Shown here: in pieces, positions 42,639 through 51,897 of the stretch
How positions within the stretch are numbered: the stretch's first letter is position 1
How the letters are laid out: the number at the start of each line of letters is the position of its first letter
NCBI GenBank assembly: GCA_905215345.1
Contig: CAJMPR010000013.1
Span: 1 to 64,000, forward strand
Direction of reading: 5' to 3'
DNA length: 64,000 nt
DNA from: an uncultured bacterium
GTDB taxonomy: Bacteria > Bacteroidota > Bacteroidia > Bacteroidales > Bacteroidaceae
Program-made: the position numbers and the translations under genes
The notes under the pieces: generated by a model
Databases searched by the model: none
Told to the model about the DNA's origin: nothing
What the model saw: the letters and a program-made list of their open reading frames with translations, nothing else

Positions 42639-44156
42639 TTATTGATGTTGTTCTCTTAACAAGTCATTCACCGTCTTGACCGGGTTAAAAGTCGTCAAAG
42701 GTACTTCTACAAAAACTGTATTCCAGTCGCTCATCGCACCGTTCCAAAGTCCCGGAAGCTCCAAAGCTTTAAGCTCTTTACCATTCTTTGACTTATATGA
42801 AATAAACCCTGTCGCCTTATCTACATATTTAACAAGATCAAATTTATGTCCTTTGTAATCACGTACAGCACAAACCAGATCAACCGGATTGAAGTGCGTA
42901 CCGTTTTCGAACATCTCTTTCTTCTCCGCATCGTTCATATCAATCTGTGAACTTTCAAGGATTTGTAAAGAGATAGTACCGTCGCTGTTATAAGCAAGGA
43001 ACGGACCTCCACCCGGCTCACCTACATTCTTCACCATACCGCAGACACGCATTGGACGGTTTAGTTTTTCTCTCAGATAAATAACCAGTTCTGCATCTTC
43101 CAGGTTCTTTGTTTCAGGATTCTTACAGAACAGTTTCTTCTGCAGGAATTGCAAGATTTCAAGGATTTGTTCATGCGTATATTTACCGCTGTCCAGCAGC
43201 TCAAGATAAGCGAACGCCTGTTGTTGCAGAGCAATCAATACACCTGCTATCAGCTTCTTATATAATACAGTATCACCTTTCAATTTATCCGGCACTACAT
43301 TATCAATATTCTTAATAAAAATTACATCGGCATCGAGATCGTTCAGATTTTCAATCAGTGCGCCGTGACCACCGGGACGGAATAACAGTTTATCATTATC
43401 ACGGAACGGCTGATTATCCATACCGGCAGCAATGGTATCAGTACTCGGCTTTTGTTCGGAGAAACTGATGTTATAATCCACACCATATTTCTTGGCATAA
43501 GCGGCAGCCTTTTCATCGACCAATGCTTTAAACAACGCACGATGTTCGGGTGATACCGTGAAATGCACATTTACCTTACCATTTTTATTGGCAGCATAAA
43601 GCGCACCCTCTACCAGATGTTCTTCTAATGGGGTACGACTACCGTCGTCATATTTATGGAATTTCAGCAAACCTTTTGGCAATGCTCCGTAATTCAATCC
43701 GGCAGCTTCAAGCAATGCAGCAACAATAGCTTTATAATTTCCGGCAGCCAATAATGCAGGAATATCTTTTCCGTTATTTTTCTTACATGCAACGTTCAAG
43801 TCGTCATAAAAAGCGAATTTATCAATCTTTTCAAAGAATGTTTTCTCAAAACCTGTTTGAGGAACATCATAATCTGCTCCAAGAAACTCAAACAGGTTCT
43901 TGAACATACGGCTTGCCGCACCCGAAGCTGGAACAAATTTTACGACAGTCTTATCTGTCTGGGTATAATTCTCCCACGCATTCAGATATTTCTTCTGCTC
44001 ATCAGCATCCGGAGCCAATATACCTTGTTCTACGGCAGCGGCAGCAAACAATTTCAAATATGGAAAGCCTTTCTCGAAACAAGCCAATTGCTCAGCAATC
44101 TGCTTTTCTGATATACCTTTTTGGGCAAGCAGTTCTTTGTCTTGAAGTGTTATCAT
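42639..44156 (-). CDS. DUF4301 protein
   Basis: 505 residues from the ATG at 44156 (MITLQDKELL). A longer frame from 44204 would run toward the divergent RelA/SpoT gene. Cytoplasmic, no signal peptide. Blocks such as FVPASGAASRMFKNL, LLFRPGGHGALIENLNDLDADVIFIKNIDNV and GEPGGGPFLAYN look like nucleotide-sugar or NTP-transferase elements, which fits its being grouped near such enzymes. No reaction is established. It is a single-gene unit. Confidence 0.85.
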   Translation of the reverse strand: MITLQDKELLAQKGISEKQIAEQLACFEKGFPYLKLFAAAAVEQGILAPDADEQKKYLNAWENYTQTDKTVVKFVPASGAASRMFKNLFEFLGADYDVPQTGFEKTFFEKIDKFAFYDDLNVACKKNNGKDIPALLAAGNYKAIVAALLEAAGLNYGALPKGLLKFHKYDDGSRTPLEEHLVEGALYAANKNGKVNVHFTVSPEHRALFKALVDEKAAAYAKKYGVDYNISFSEQKPSTDTIAAGMDNQPFRDNDKLLFRPGGHGALIENLNDLDADVIFIKNIDNVVPDKLKGDTVLYKKLIAGVLIALQQQAFAYLELLDSGKYTHEQILEILQFLQKKLFCKNPETKNLEDAELVIYLREKLNRPMRVCGMVKNVGEPGGGPFLAYNSDGTISLQILESSQIDMNDAEKKEMFENGTHFNPVDLVCAVRDYKGHKFDLVKYVDKATGFISYKSKNGKELKALELPGLWNGAMSDWNTVFVEVPLTTFNPVKTVNDLLREQHQ

Positions 44157-44177
44157 AATATCTAATTTTATTAATTG

Positions 44178-46481
44178 ATGCCCAAAAATACAAAAAAAGC
44201 GCAACCACCGTCAAGAAAAAGAAGAAAAAAACTACCTTTACAGCATAAAATACGGACGATTATGGAAACAGATGAATTTTTCACAACCGAAGAGAAGCGT
44301 TTACTTTTCTTGCTCTACCGGAAATTGTTGCAACTCTCTGGAGATACGCTCCAGAAAGGTGATTGCAAGAAACTGAAAACACATCTTGTCAACTCTATAC
44401 AAGACAACCGCATCCAGCGGGATATATTCGGTTTGAACCCGATTATCAAAGACATGCAGACCGCTGTAATTGTAGCGGAAGAAATCGGCATGAAGCGGGC
44501 TTCCATCCTGGGATTAATGCTTCACGACTCTGTACGCTCCGGTACTTTCAAGCCGGAAGATGTGGAACGAAACTATGGAGAAGATGTGGCAGGTATCATA
44601 CGCGGACTGATTCGCGTCAACGACCTTTACTCCAAAAGCCCGATTATCGAGTCTGAAAACTTTCGCAACTTCTTGTTGTCGTTTGCAGAAGACATGCGCG
44701 TGATTCTCATTATGATTGCCGACCGTGTAAACGTGATGCGGCAGATTAAGGATTGTGAGAACGACGAAGCACGCAAGCAGGTTTCCAACGAAGCCGCCTA
44801 TCTGTATGCACCTTTGGCACATAAGCTCGGCTTGTACAAGCTGAAATCAGAGTTGGAAGACTTGTCGTTAAAGTACACCGAGAAAGATATATACTACCAC
44901 ATCAAAGAGAAGTTGAACGAAACAAAAGCCTCCCGCGACAAATACATCGCCGCTTTCATTGCGCCGGTACAGAAGAAGCTGGAGGAAGCCAAGCTGAACT
45001 TTCACATCAAAGGACGCACCAAGTCCATCCATTCCATCTATCAGAAGATGAAGAAGCAGAAATGCTCTTTCGAGGGTGTTTACGATTTGTTTGCCATCCG
45101 CGTGATACTTAATTCTCAGGTGGAAAAGGAGAAGTTGGAATGCTGGCAGACCTACTCCATCGTAACCGATATGTATCAACCCAACCCGAAACGTCTGCGT
45201 GACTGGTTGTCCATGCCCAAAAGCAACGGATACGAGTCTTTGCACATCACCGTTATGGGTCCCGAAGGCAAATGGGTGGAAGTGCAGATACGTACCGAGC
45301 GCATGGACGAGATTGCTGAACGCGGTCTGGCTGCCCACTGGCGCTATAAAGGCGTGAAAGGTGAAAACGGGCTGGACGAATGGCTGACTTCCGTTCGCGA
45401 AGCGTTGGAAAATTCCGACAACAACGGACTGGAGGCAATGGATCAGTTCAAGCTGGATTTATACGAAGACGAGGTATTCGTCTTCACACCGAAAGGTGAT
45501 TTATTCAAGTTGGGCAAAGGCTCTACGGTACTCGACTTTGCTTTCCACATCCACAGCAAGTTGGGCAGCAAGTGCATTGGTGCCAAAGTGAACGGTAAAA
45601 ACGCACAGTTGAGGCAAGTGCTGCAAAGCGGTGATCAAGTGGAGATTATGACATCCAATACTCAGACACCAAAGCAAGACTGGCTGAACATCGTAACCAC
45701 CTCCAAAGCCCGCAACAAGATACGTCAGGCCTTGAAGGAAATAGCCGCCCGACAGCATGCATTTGCCAAAGAAACCTTGGAGCGCAAGTTCAAGAACCGA
45801 AAGATGGAGTACGACGAGGGCACGATGATGCGCCTCATCAAGCGTCTTGGCTTCAAGGTTGTGACGGATTTCTACCAAAGCATTGCCGACGAAGAGCTTG
45901 ATGTAAACGATATTATAGACAGATACCTCGAACAGCAAAAGCGAGAGACCGATTCGCACGATGATATTATCTATCGCAGCGCAGAGGGCTACAACTTGCA
46001 GCCCACTACGGTGGAAGATAAAAACGCCAAAGAAGACGTGCTCGTCATTGACGAAGACCTCAAAGGGCTGGACTTCACGTTGGCGCGGTGCTGCAATCCG
46101 ATTTACGGAGACGATGTGTTCGGCTTTGTCACCGTAAGCGGTGGTATCAAAATACACCGTGAAGACTGTCCCAATGCAAGTGATATGCGCTCGCGATTCG
46201 GCTATCGGATTGTAAAGGCACGTTGGGCAGGTAAGTCGGTAGGAACGCAATATCCCATCACCTTGCGCGTGGTAGGCCATGATGATATTGGCATCGTAAC
46301 CAATATCACCTCTATTATCTCCAAAGAGACCGGTATTACGTTGCGGAGCATTGGCATTGACTCGCATGACGGGTTATTCTCCGGTACACTGACGGTGATG
46401 GTGGGCGACACGGGACGATTGGAAGCACTCATCAAGAAACTGAGAACGGTAAAGGGCGTGAAACAAGTAACAAGAGGGTGA
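44178..46481 (+). CDS. RelA/SpoT-family (p)ppGpp synthetase, hydrolase domain degenerate
   Basis: 767 residues from ATG 44178. An inner start at 44262 (METDEFFT) is equally possible and drops a basic tail. Domain order: HD-like region (about 60-210), synthetase (about 265-395, with GRTKSIHSIYQKM, KSNGYESLHITV, EVQIRTERM), TGS (about 435-500), conserved CC motif and a C-terminal ACT (about 690-767). In the HD region LHDSVRSG keeps HD but lacks the ED of HDxxED. The upstream family His-Pro is Asn-Pro, and the ADRxxN block reads ADRVNVM. The hydrolase is therefore probably inactive. The protein would make ppGpp, like RelA. Confidence 0.93.
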   Translation: MPKNTKKAQPPSRKRRKKLPLQHKIRTIMETDEFFTTEEKRLLFLLYRKLLQLSGDTLQKGDCKKLKTHLVNSIQDNRIQRDIFGLNPIIKDMQTAVIVAEEIGMKRASILGLMLHDSVRSGTFKPEDVERNYGEDVAGIIRGLIRVNDLYSKSPIIESENFRNFLLSFAEDMRVILIMIADRVNVMRQIKDCENDEARKQVSNEAAYLYAPLAHKLGLYKLKSELEDLSLKYTEKDIYYHIKEKLNETKASRDKYIAAFIAPVQKKLEEAKLNFHIKGRTKSIHSIYQKMKKQKCSFEGVYDLFAIRVILNSQVEKEKLECWQTYSIVTDMYQPNPKRLRDWLSMPKSNGYESLHITVMGPEGKWVEVQIRTERMDEIAERGLAAHWRYKGVKGENGLDEWLTSVREALENSDNNGLEAMDQFKLDLYEDEVFVFTPKGDLFKLGKGSTVLDFAFHIHSKLGSKCIGAKVNGKNAQLRQVLQSGDQVEIMTSNTQTPKQDWLNIVTTSKARNKIRQALKEIAARQHAFAKETLERKFKNRKMEYDEGTMMRLIKRLGFKVVTDFYQSIADEELDVNDIIDRYLEQQKRETDSHDDIIYRSAEGYNLQPTTVEDKNAKEDVLVIDEDLKGLDFTLARCCNPIYGDDVFGFVTVSGGIKIHREDCPNASDMRSRFGYRIVKARWAGKSVGTQYPITLRVVGHDDIGIVTNITSIISKETGITLRSIGIDSHDGLFSGTLTVMVGDTGRLEALIKKLRTVKGVKQVTRG

Positions 46482-46598
46482 AAAGAGAGAGTCGTATACA
46501 AAAAGCAAAAGTGCTTATCTTCAGAGAGCTTGTATTTAAAAAACAAAATATAGCTGTGTTATCTTATACCTGCATTTTTTAAAGTAAAAATACATTTT

Positions 46599-46629
46599 TT
46601 TGTTGCATATCAAAAATATATTATATTTG
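46599..46629 (+). promoter_or_regulatory. Complete Bacteroidota promoter, TTTG-N19-TATATTTG
   Basis: TTTG (46599-46602), a 19-bp spacer and TATATTTG (46622-46629) fit the -33/-7 consensus exactly. It lies 49 bp before the outer-membrane protein start. Confidence 0.8.
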
Positions 46630-46678
46630 CACCGTAGAATCTAATTTTACAACAAATTTATTAATAATTTTATTTGAT

Positions 46679-47185
46679 ATGAAAAAAGTAATTTTGACTT
46701 TTGTAGTGCTTTGTGCCGCTATTTTCGCTAACGCTCAAACAGAAAAAGGTAAGTGGGTACTTGGAGCAGAGGTACCATTTGGTGTTTCAGTAGGCGCTCC
46801 TTCTGCCGGAATTGAGTTTGGAGATGGTTATACGCAGTATGCTATTTCGCTTAAGGCGGGTACATTTATAGCAGATGACCTTTTGGTGCACGCATCATTA
46901 GGATTCCAGGGCTATAAACCAAAAGATGTTGATGCCACTACAGCTTTCAATTTCGGCCTTGGAGCAAAGTATTACATCATGTCTAAAATTCCCGTAGGTA
47001 TTTCTTACGAATTGTCTAAAGTGAAAGACGTCGATTTAGCACACGGTATGAACCTGAATGCAGGTTACGCATTCTTCATCAAAGAGTGCGTTTCTATTGA
47101 ACCGGGTGTTTATTACACACTGCCTTTTGAAAGTGGAGCTAAAGGTGCTTTTGGAATTAAAGCAGGAATCAACTTTATCTTCTAA
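46679..47185 (+). CDS. Small outer-membrane beta-barrel protein
   Basis: 168 residues. A signal peptide (about 1-19, IFANAQ) precedes eight or so amphipathic strands (KWVLGAEVPFGVSVG, YAISLKAGTFIADDLLVHASLGF, GFGIKAGINFIF-type end with terminal Phe). It resembles the OmpW/OprF-like porin-family barrels of Bacteroides. The role is unknown. It has the clearest promoter in the window and a strong downstream hairpin, so it is likely well expressed. Confidence 0.85.
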   Translation: MKKVILTFVVLCAAIFANAQTEKGKWVLGAEVPFGVSVGAPSAGIEFGDGYTQYAISLKAGTFIADDLLVHASLGFQGYKPKDVDATTAFNFGLGAKYYIMSKIPVGISYELSKVKDVDLAHGMNLNAGYAFFIKECVSIEPGVYYTLPFESGAKGAFGIKAGINFIF

Positions 47186-47190
47186 TAAAG

Positions 47191-47264
47191 TAGGTTGACT
47201 AAAATAAGAAAGAGGCTGTCTCTTATTGCCAGAGACAGCCTCTTTCTTATTTTAGTCAACCTAC
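47191..47264. terminator. Perfect 33-34-bp inverted repeat, likely bidirectional terminator
   Basis: Positions 47191-47223 are exactly complementary to 47231-47263, with a 7-nt loop. The core is AGAGGCTGTCTC, seen often as a Bacteroides terminator. The outer stem is AT-rich, ending GACTAAAATAAG. The stem is longer than a normal terminator needs and looks like an inserted element. Confidence 0.8.
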
Positions 47265-47338
47265 TACGCACACTCTGTGTGTCTCTCTATCCATAGACGA
47301 TAGGGGCGAAAGGACTTGTATTATTACAAACAATTCAC

Positions 47339-47346
47339 TATTTTTG
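47339..47346 (+). promoter_or_regulatory. -7 promoter box for dgkA
   Basis: TATTTTTG, 30 bp before the dgkA start, with CTTG 20 bp upstream as a possible -33 element. Confidence 0.5.
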
Positions 47347-47376
47347 TAGAGAACAAATTGAATTAAAGCAAACCAC

Positions 47377-47736
47377 ATGAATAAAAGAATAGCAAGCTTT
47401 GGCTACGCCTGGACAGGTATCAGGAGTTTTGTCAGCAAAGAGCCTAATGCCCGGATACACTGCTCGGCAATTGTACTGGTGACGATAGCCGGATTCTTCT
47501 TTGGCATCACGCGCACAGAGTGGGTTATCATCATTCTCTGTTTTGGCCTTGTACTGGCAGCCGAAGGTATAAACACTGCCATCGAGCGGCTGGTCAATCT
47601 GGTTTCACCCGAATGGCATCCGTTAGCAGGCGATGTAAAAGACATTGCCGCCGGAGCAGTGCTGATATGCGCTGCCGCGGCGGCAATTATAGGATGTATA
47701 ATCTTCGTTCCTTATCTTACCCGTTTCTTCTTATAA
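47377..47736 (+). CDS. dgkA: Diacylglycerol kinase / undecaprenol kinase family
   Basis: 119 residues with three membrane helices. The family motif EGINTAIERLVNLV is followed by KDIAAGAVL. It phosphorylates diacylglycerol or undecaprenol in the inner membrane. Its end overlaps the end of the convergent transporter gene by 25 bp. Confidence 0.95.
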   Translation: MNKRIASFGYAWTGIRSFVSKEPNARIHCSAIVLVTIAGFFFGITRTEWVIIILCFGLVLAAEGINTAIERLVNLVSPEWHPLAGDVKDIAAGAVLICAAAAAIIGCIIFVPYLTRFFL

Positions 47737-48689
47737 TACGGATAAGTCAGCAGAACAAATACAAACAGTGAAAGAATGGTTGCTACGGAAGCTGCATGAT
47801 ACTGCAAGGAGGCATCCACTAAGTTGCAAGCTACTACAAGACCTGTCAGAATACCGACTTCCATTGCCAGATGGCAAGTTGTATTAGCCGTTCCGCGTTG
47901 ACAATGATGGGATAGCTTTACAAACATGCGTGTAAACGGAATGGTGAGCAACGCCAATACCACCAATGCACCAAGCGCAATGTAATCTCCGGTAAACAAC
48001 AGTGGCAACAATACTCCCGGCACAAAAGCTATCAATACCATGTTAAGTGCCGGCAACCAAGCGCGCAACAATATAAAACGGTCCATGTTGCACCTCGTCA
48101 TACCGATAGGCGCGCGAAAAGCAACATACACTCTTGAAACAAAAAGCATACTGAAAAGTCCGGCTGCTATAGCTATATAGACCACCGTGCGAAAATCGTA
48201 AAGACGATAGAGCAATATCCCCAGTCCGACTCCAACCAGCATACCCAGTCGTGCAGACCACGCATACACCATATTTCCGGCACTACGTCTCGTAGAGGCT
48301 GTTATGTCGATGGCCACCGTAATACCTGCCGTTGTTGCCAGTCCGAAGCATGCTCCCTGCACCAATGCAAGCAGCAGCAACTTCAGATAACTATGCACGA
48401 AAACAAAGCCCAACACAGTTGCCATTAAAACAAGTATGGAGTAAAGAAGCACGTTCTTCCGTTTGTATTCATCGCCTAGATAGGCATGAAACGGCCCAAC
48501 TATAAACATTGCCACCGCAAATGCCACGTACATGCCGCCGATTTGCGAAATCGGAACCTCCAGTTGCTCTGCCATAATGAAAGGAAGCAACGGAAACAAC
48601 ATGTAGACGGATGTAAACAATAGCAAGTTAGCCATACACATCCGCCAAAAGTTCAGCGTCATAAGTCCGTTAGTACTGTTCTTTTTCAT
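47712..48689 (-). CDS. MFS transporter, short form
   Basis: 325 residues with about ten membrane helices, against 12 and about 400 residues in typical MFS proteins. The MFS A-like loop (GPFHAYLGDEYKRKN) lies near 65-80. Sequence near 255-262 (KLSHHCQRGT) links to a C-terminal bundle that looks reduced. There is no sign of a frameshift: both ends look natural, and the start overlaps panB by 20 bp. The substrate is unknown. Coupling with panB hints at a pantothenate-related solute, but this is only a guess. Confidence 0.82.
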   Translation of the reverse strand: MKKNSTNGLMTLNFWRMCMANLLLFTSVYMLFPLLPFIMAEQLEVPISQIGGMYVAFAVAMFIVGPFHAYLGDEYKRKNVLLYSILVLMATVLGFVFVHSYLKLLLLALVQGACFGLATTAGITVAIDITASTRRSAGNMVYAWSARLGMLVGVGLGILLYRLYDFRTVVYIAIAAGLFSMLFVSRVYVAFRAPIGMTRCNMDRFILLRAWLPALNMVLIAFVPGVLLPLLFTGDYIALGALVVLALLTIPFTRMFVKLSHHCQRGTANTTCHLAMEVGILTGLVVACNLVDASLQYHAASVATILSLFVFVLLTYPYYKKKRVR

Positions 48690-49491
48690 TAGGGAAGTCT
48701 AAATTCTTCACATCGGATATATAATGACTGATAGCATCGGTCATCACAGTATGCAAATCAGCATACCGACGCAGGAAGCGAGGACGGAAACCATTATTCA
48801 TTCCCAACATATCCTGAATAACAAGCACCTGACCGTCTACCCCCCCACCGGCACCGATACCAATGATAGGAATAGTAAGTTCGCTTGCCACACGTTCAGC
48901 CAAAGCAGCAGGAATCTTCTCCAAAACAATGGCAAAGCATCCGGCTTCTTCCAACATATGTGCATCGCTTATCAGCTTCTCCGCCTCAGAATCATCTTTG
49001 GCACGTACTGTATAAGTTCCATACTTATTAATAGACTGCGGCATCAGCCCAAGGTGTCCCATTACAGGAATACCCGCACTGAGAATACGTTTCACCGTAC
49101 CAATTATTTCTTCTCCACCCTCCAGTTTCAAAGCATCGGCATGACTCTCCTTCATGATGCGGATAGCAGAAGCCAATCCTTCCATTTCATTCCCCTGGTA
49201 AGAGCCGAAAGGCATGTCTACTACCACCATTGCACGTTTCACCCCACGAACTACGGACTTTGCATGATAAATCATCTGGTCAAGGGTTATAGGAAGTGTA
49301 GTGACGTTACCCGCCATTACATTGGAAGCAGAGTCACCTACAAGAATCACATCCATACCGGCACCATCTACAATTTGTGCCATAGTATAGTCATAGGAAG
49401 TCAACATTGATATCTTTTCACCTCTTTGTTTCATTTCTACAAGACGATGTGTAGTAACTTTCCGAGTGTCGTCTGAAATATATCCAGCCAT
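48670..49491 (-). CDS. panB: 3-methyl-2-oxobutanoate hydroxymethyltransferase
   Basis: 273 residues, TIM barrel: MLTSYDYTMAQIVDGAGMDVILVGDSASNV (metal Asp) at about 29-60, and VMGHLGLMPQSIN near 137. It adds a hydroxymethyl group from methylene-THF to ketoisovalerate in pantothenate synthesis. It overlaps the MFS gene start by 20 bp. A TACCTTTG -7 box lies at 49547-49554 on the minus strand. Confidence 0.97.
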   Translation of the reverse strand: MAGYISDDTRKVTTHRLVEMKQRGEKISMLTSYDYTMAQIVDGAGMDVILVGDSASNVMAGNVTTLPITLDQMIYHAKSVVRGVKRAMVVVDMPFGSYQGNEMEGLASAIRIMKESHADALKLEGGEEIIGTVKRILSAGIPVMGHLGLMPQSINKYGTYTVRAKDDSEAEKLISDAHMLEEAGCFAIVLEKIPAALAERVASELTIPIIGIGAGGGVDGQVLVIQDMLGMNNGFRPRFLRRYADLHTVMTDAISHYISDVKNLDFPNEKEQY

Positions 49492-49546
49492 AATGTTTAA
49501 TTAATTAATTTGATAATATGGTAATATGCCACATTAAATTTTGCCG

Positions 49547-49554
49547 CAAAGGTA
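49547..49554 (-). promoter_or_regulatory. -7 promoter box for panB
   Basis: TACCTTTG on the minus strand, 55 bp before the panB start. Confidence 0.5.
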
Positions 49555-49567
49555 ACTCTTTTTCCTA

Positions 49568-50215
49568 TTACTTGTGCACTTCGAGCATTTTATCGTAAGT
49601 GAAGCCTTTAAAATCATCTAATATAGCATGGCATAACGGAGCTATATCGGCATGGCTATTGGTTGTAGCCAATCCGATAACAGTAGCATCGGATGCAATA
49701 CCCGCTTTCAGACCATTAAAAGAGTCTTCGAATACGTAAGTAGTATCGGCTGTGGTACCGAAAACTTCCATACCAAGCAAGAAACAATCAGGGGCCGGTT
49801 TGGAATGAGCAAACATCTCCGCAGTAAGAATACGGTCAAACATTGTTTTTACTTCAGGATGGGCACGATAAACGGCAGCCATCTTTTGATCGTTAGAACT
49901 GGTAACGACAGCCATCTTTACTCCGTGACGTCTCAGGTCGGCTATAAAATCGAGTACACCGGGAATATACTCATACTTCATCTCTTGCTCAAAGCGATTA
50001 AGGGCAACGGTTATTTCATGTTGCTCTTTCAGCTTTCCGGAAAAGAAAGTGTCGTAGATATACACCAAGGTTTGGCCTTTCACGCGGCTTTCCAAGTTTT
50101 CCATTCCCAAATAATCTACACCTACCTTATGCCAGAAGATAGAATACTGCGTCTCGGTATCCATGATGACACCATCAAAATCAAAAAGAACGGCAATTGT
50201 TTTAATTGTATTCAT
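49568..50215 (-). CDS. HAD-family phosphatase / beta-phosphoglucomutase-like
   Basis: 215 residues from the inner ATG at 50215 (MNTIKTIAVLFDFDGVIMDTE). A longer frame from 50263 adds 16 residues not typical of the family. HAD motifs: DFDGV nucleophile Asp near 12, TSSNDQKM (motif II), KPAPDCFLLG (motif III) and FEDSFNGLKAG (motif IV). The helical cap lies after motif I, as in the beta-PGM/YniC subfamily. It acts on a small phosphorylated sugar or similar molecule in the cytoplasm. The substrate is undetermined. Confidence 0.9.
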   Translation of the reverse strand: MNTIKTIAVLFDFDGVIMDTETQYSIFWHKVGVDYLGMENLESRVKGQTLVYIYDTFFSGKLKEQHEITVALNRFEQEMKYEYIPGVLDFIADLRRHGVKMAVVTSSNDQKMAAVYRAHPEVKTMFDRILTAEMFAHSKPAPDCFLLGMEVFGTTADTTYVFEDSFNGLKAGIASDATVIGLATTNSHADIAPLCHAILDDFKGFTYDKMLEVHK

Positions 50216-50489
50216 AAACAATGTTTTTTGACTAAATACATCCGTATAATATTTAAGTTTCACATGCTGTTCAACTTCTTAGTATACAAGGTCTCAGTTA
50301 ACAAGTTGACAAAGAAGATAGAGCTGAAAACGATTCTCGTACAACCTATTCCCATTGATAAGCTGACATCCTTTTCTCATCAACTTGTTCCTTATCCTCT
50401 TGTCTACTAAGAAATCTGAGTTTGCGAAACTTGAGTTAATAAATAGAGCGCAAAGTTCTGAAATCTCATCGAACTGCGCAAATATTTCT

Positions 50490-50497
50490 TATCTTTG
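50490..50497 (+). promoter_or_regulatory. -7 promoter box for the MATE gene
   Basis: TATCTTTG, 26 bp before ATG 50523. It supports that start over an upstream in-frame ATG at 50385. Confidence 0.6.
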
Positions 50498-50522
50498 CAG
50501 ATACTTAATTGACGTATATCAA

Positions 50523-51881
50523 ATGAATAATCCCCATATCTTAGGAACAGAACCAATAGGCAAACTACTGATACAGTACTCTATCCCTGCAATTATCGGC
50601 ATGACAATCACTTCGTTGTACAATATAATCGACAGCATCTTTATCGGTCACGGTGTAGGAGCTATGGGTATTGCCGGACTTGCCATTACCTTTCCGTTAA
50701 TGAATCTGGTGGTGGCATTCTGTACACTTGTATCGGCCGGTGGCTCTACAATTTCGTCCATCCGCCTGGGACAGAAAGACTTGGACGGGGCGAAAGAAGT
50801 ATTGAATAATACATTTATGTTTTGCCTGATTAACGCATTCGTATTCGGTTCTTTTTCCTTTATCTTTCTGGATGACATCTTGCTATTCTTCGGTGCCAGT
50901 AATGACACCCTGCCATATGCACGTGATTTTATGCAGGTGATATTACTGGGAACCCCCATAACCTATACCATGATTGGACTGAATAACATAATGCGTGCTA
51001 CAGGATATCCCAAGAAAGCAATGCTGACTTCCATGGTAACCGTAGTTTGCAACATTATACTGGCTCCCATTTTTATCTTTCATTTCGACTGGGGTATCCG
51101 TGGAGCTGCAACGGCAACGGTGATTTCACAGTTCATCGGTATGGTATGGGTGATACATCATTTTATGCAAAAAACAAGTATTGTCCGGCTGCAATCAGGA
51201 TTCTGGAAGATGAAGAAGCGTATTATCAGCAGCATCTTCTCCATAGGAATGTCACCGTTCCTAATGAATGTAACGGCTTGTGTCATCGTTATTATCGTTA
51301 ATAACAGCCTGCAACATTACGGCGGCGATATGGCTATCGGCGCTTACGGTATTATGAACCGCTTACTGGTGCTTTATGTAATGATTGTTCTAGGCTTGAC
51401 AATGGGGATGCAACCGATTGTAGGCTACAACTTCGGTGCGCAGAAACACGACCGTGTAAAAGCGACATTACGATTGAGTATCATCGCCGGAGTGTGTATC
51501 ACCAGTTCAGGCTTTATTATTTGCGAGTTATTTCCGCATGCAGTATCGGCTATCTTTACAAGTGATGCCCAACTTATAGACATGGCGTCCAGAGGTGTGC
51601 GAATTGCAGTAGCTATCTTCCCGTTAGTAGGAGCACAAATCGTAATCGGTAACTTCTTCCAAAGTATAGGAAAAGCAAAAATCAGTATATTCTTATCCCT
51701 TACACGACAACTGATATACTTGTTACCGGGACTACTTATTTTTCCCCGTTATATGGGGTTGGATGGTATATGGACTTGTATGCCGGTATCGGACTTCTTC
51801 GCATTTGTAACGGCAGTCATCGCCCTGTGGATTTATGTAAAGAAGTTGAAGAGACTGTCGCCTCCCCAACTTCCTTCTTAA
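50523..51881 (+). CDS. MATE-family efflux transporter
   Basis: 452 residues from ATG 50523, chosen because the promoter box at 50490-50497 lies inside the longer frame. Twelve membrane helices form two MatE halves, with PIGKLLIQYSIPAIIGM opening the first and MGMQPIVGYNFGAQ in the second. It exports cationic or drug-like compounds using a sodium or proton gradient. It is convergent with the ABC permease gene, 16 bp apart. Confidence 0.94.
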   Translation: MNNPHILGTEPIGKLLIQYSIPAIIGMTITSLYNIIDSIFIGHGVGAMGIAGLAITFPLMNLVVAFCTLVSAGGSTISSIRLGQKDLDGAKEVLNNTFMFCLINAFVFGSFSFIFLDDILLFFGASNDTLPYARDFMQVILLGTPITYTMIGLNNIMRATGYPKKAMLTSMVTVVCNIILAPIFIFHFDWGIRGAATATVISQFIGMVWVIHHFMQKTSIVRLQSGFWKMKKRIISSIFSIGMSPFLMNVTACVIVIIVNNSLQHYGGDMAIGAYGIMNRLLVLYVMIVLGLTMGMQPIVGYNFGAQKHDRVKATLRLSIIAGVCITSSGFIICELFPHAVSAIFTSDAQLIDMASRGVRIAVAIFPLVGAQIVIGNFFQSIGKAKISIFLSLTRQLIYLLPGLLIFPRYMGLDGIWTCMPVSDFFAFVTAVIALWIYVKKLKRLSPPQLPS

Positions 51882-51897
51882 TCAAAAACTTTTGTGG

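Noticed and set aside
47712..48689. Frameshifted MFS gene
   Set aside because: The protein is short, but start and end are natural and both neighbours overlap it slightly, so no break could be shown.
49652..50410. Open frame of 252 codons antisense to the HAD gene and crossing into the next gap
   Set aside because: The HAD motifs on the minus strand are complete. The antisense translation resembles no protein family and is mostly shadow.
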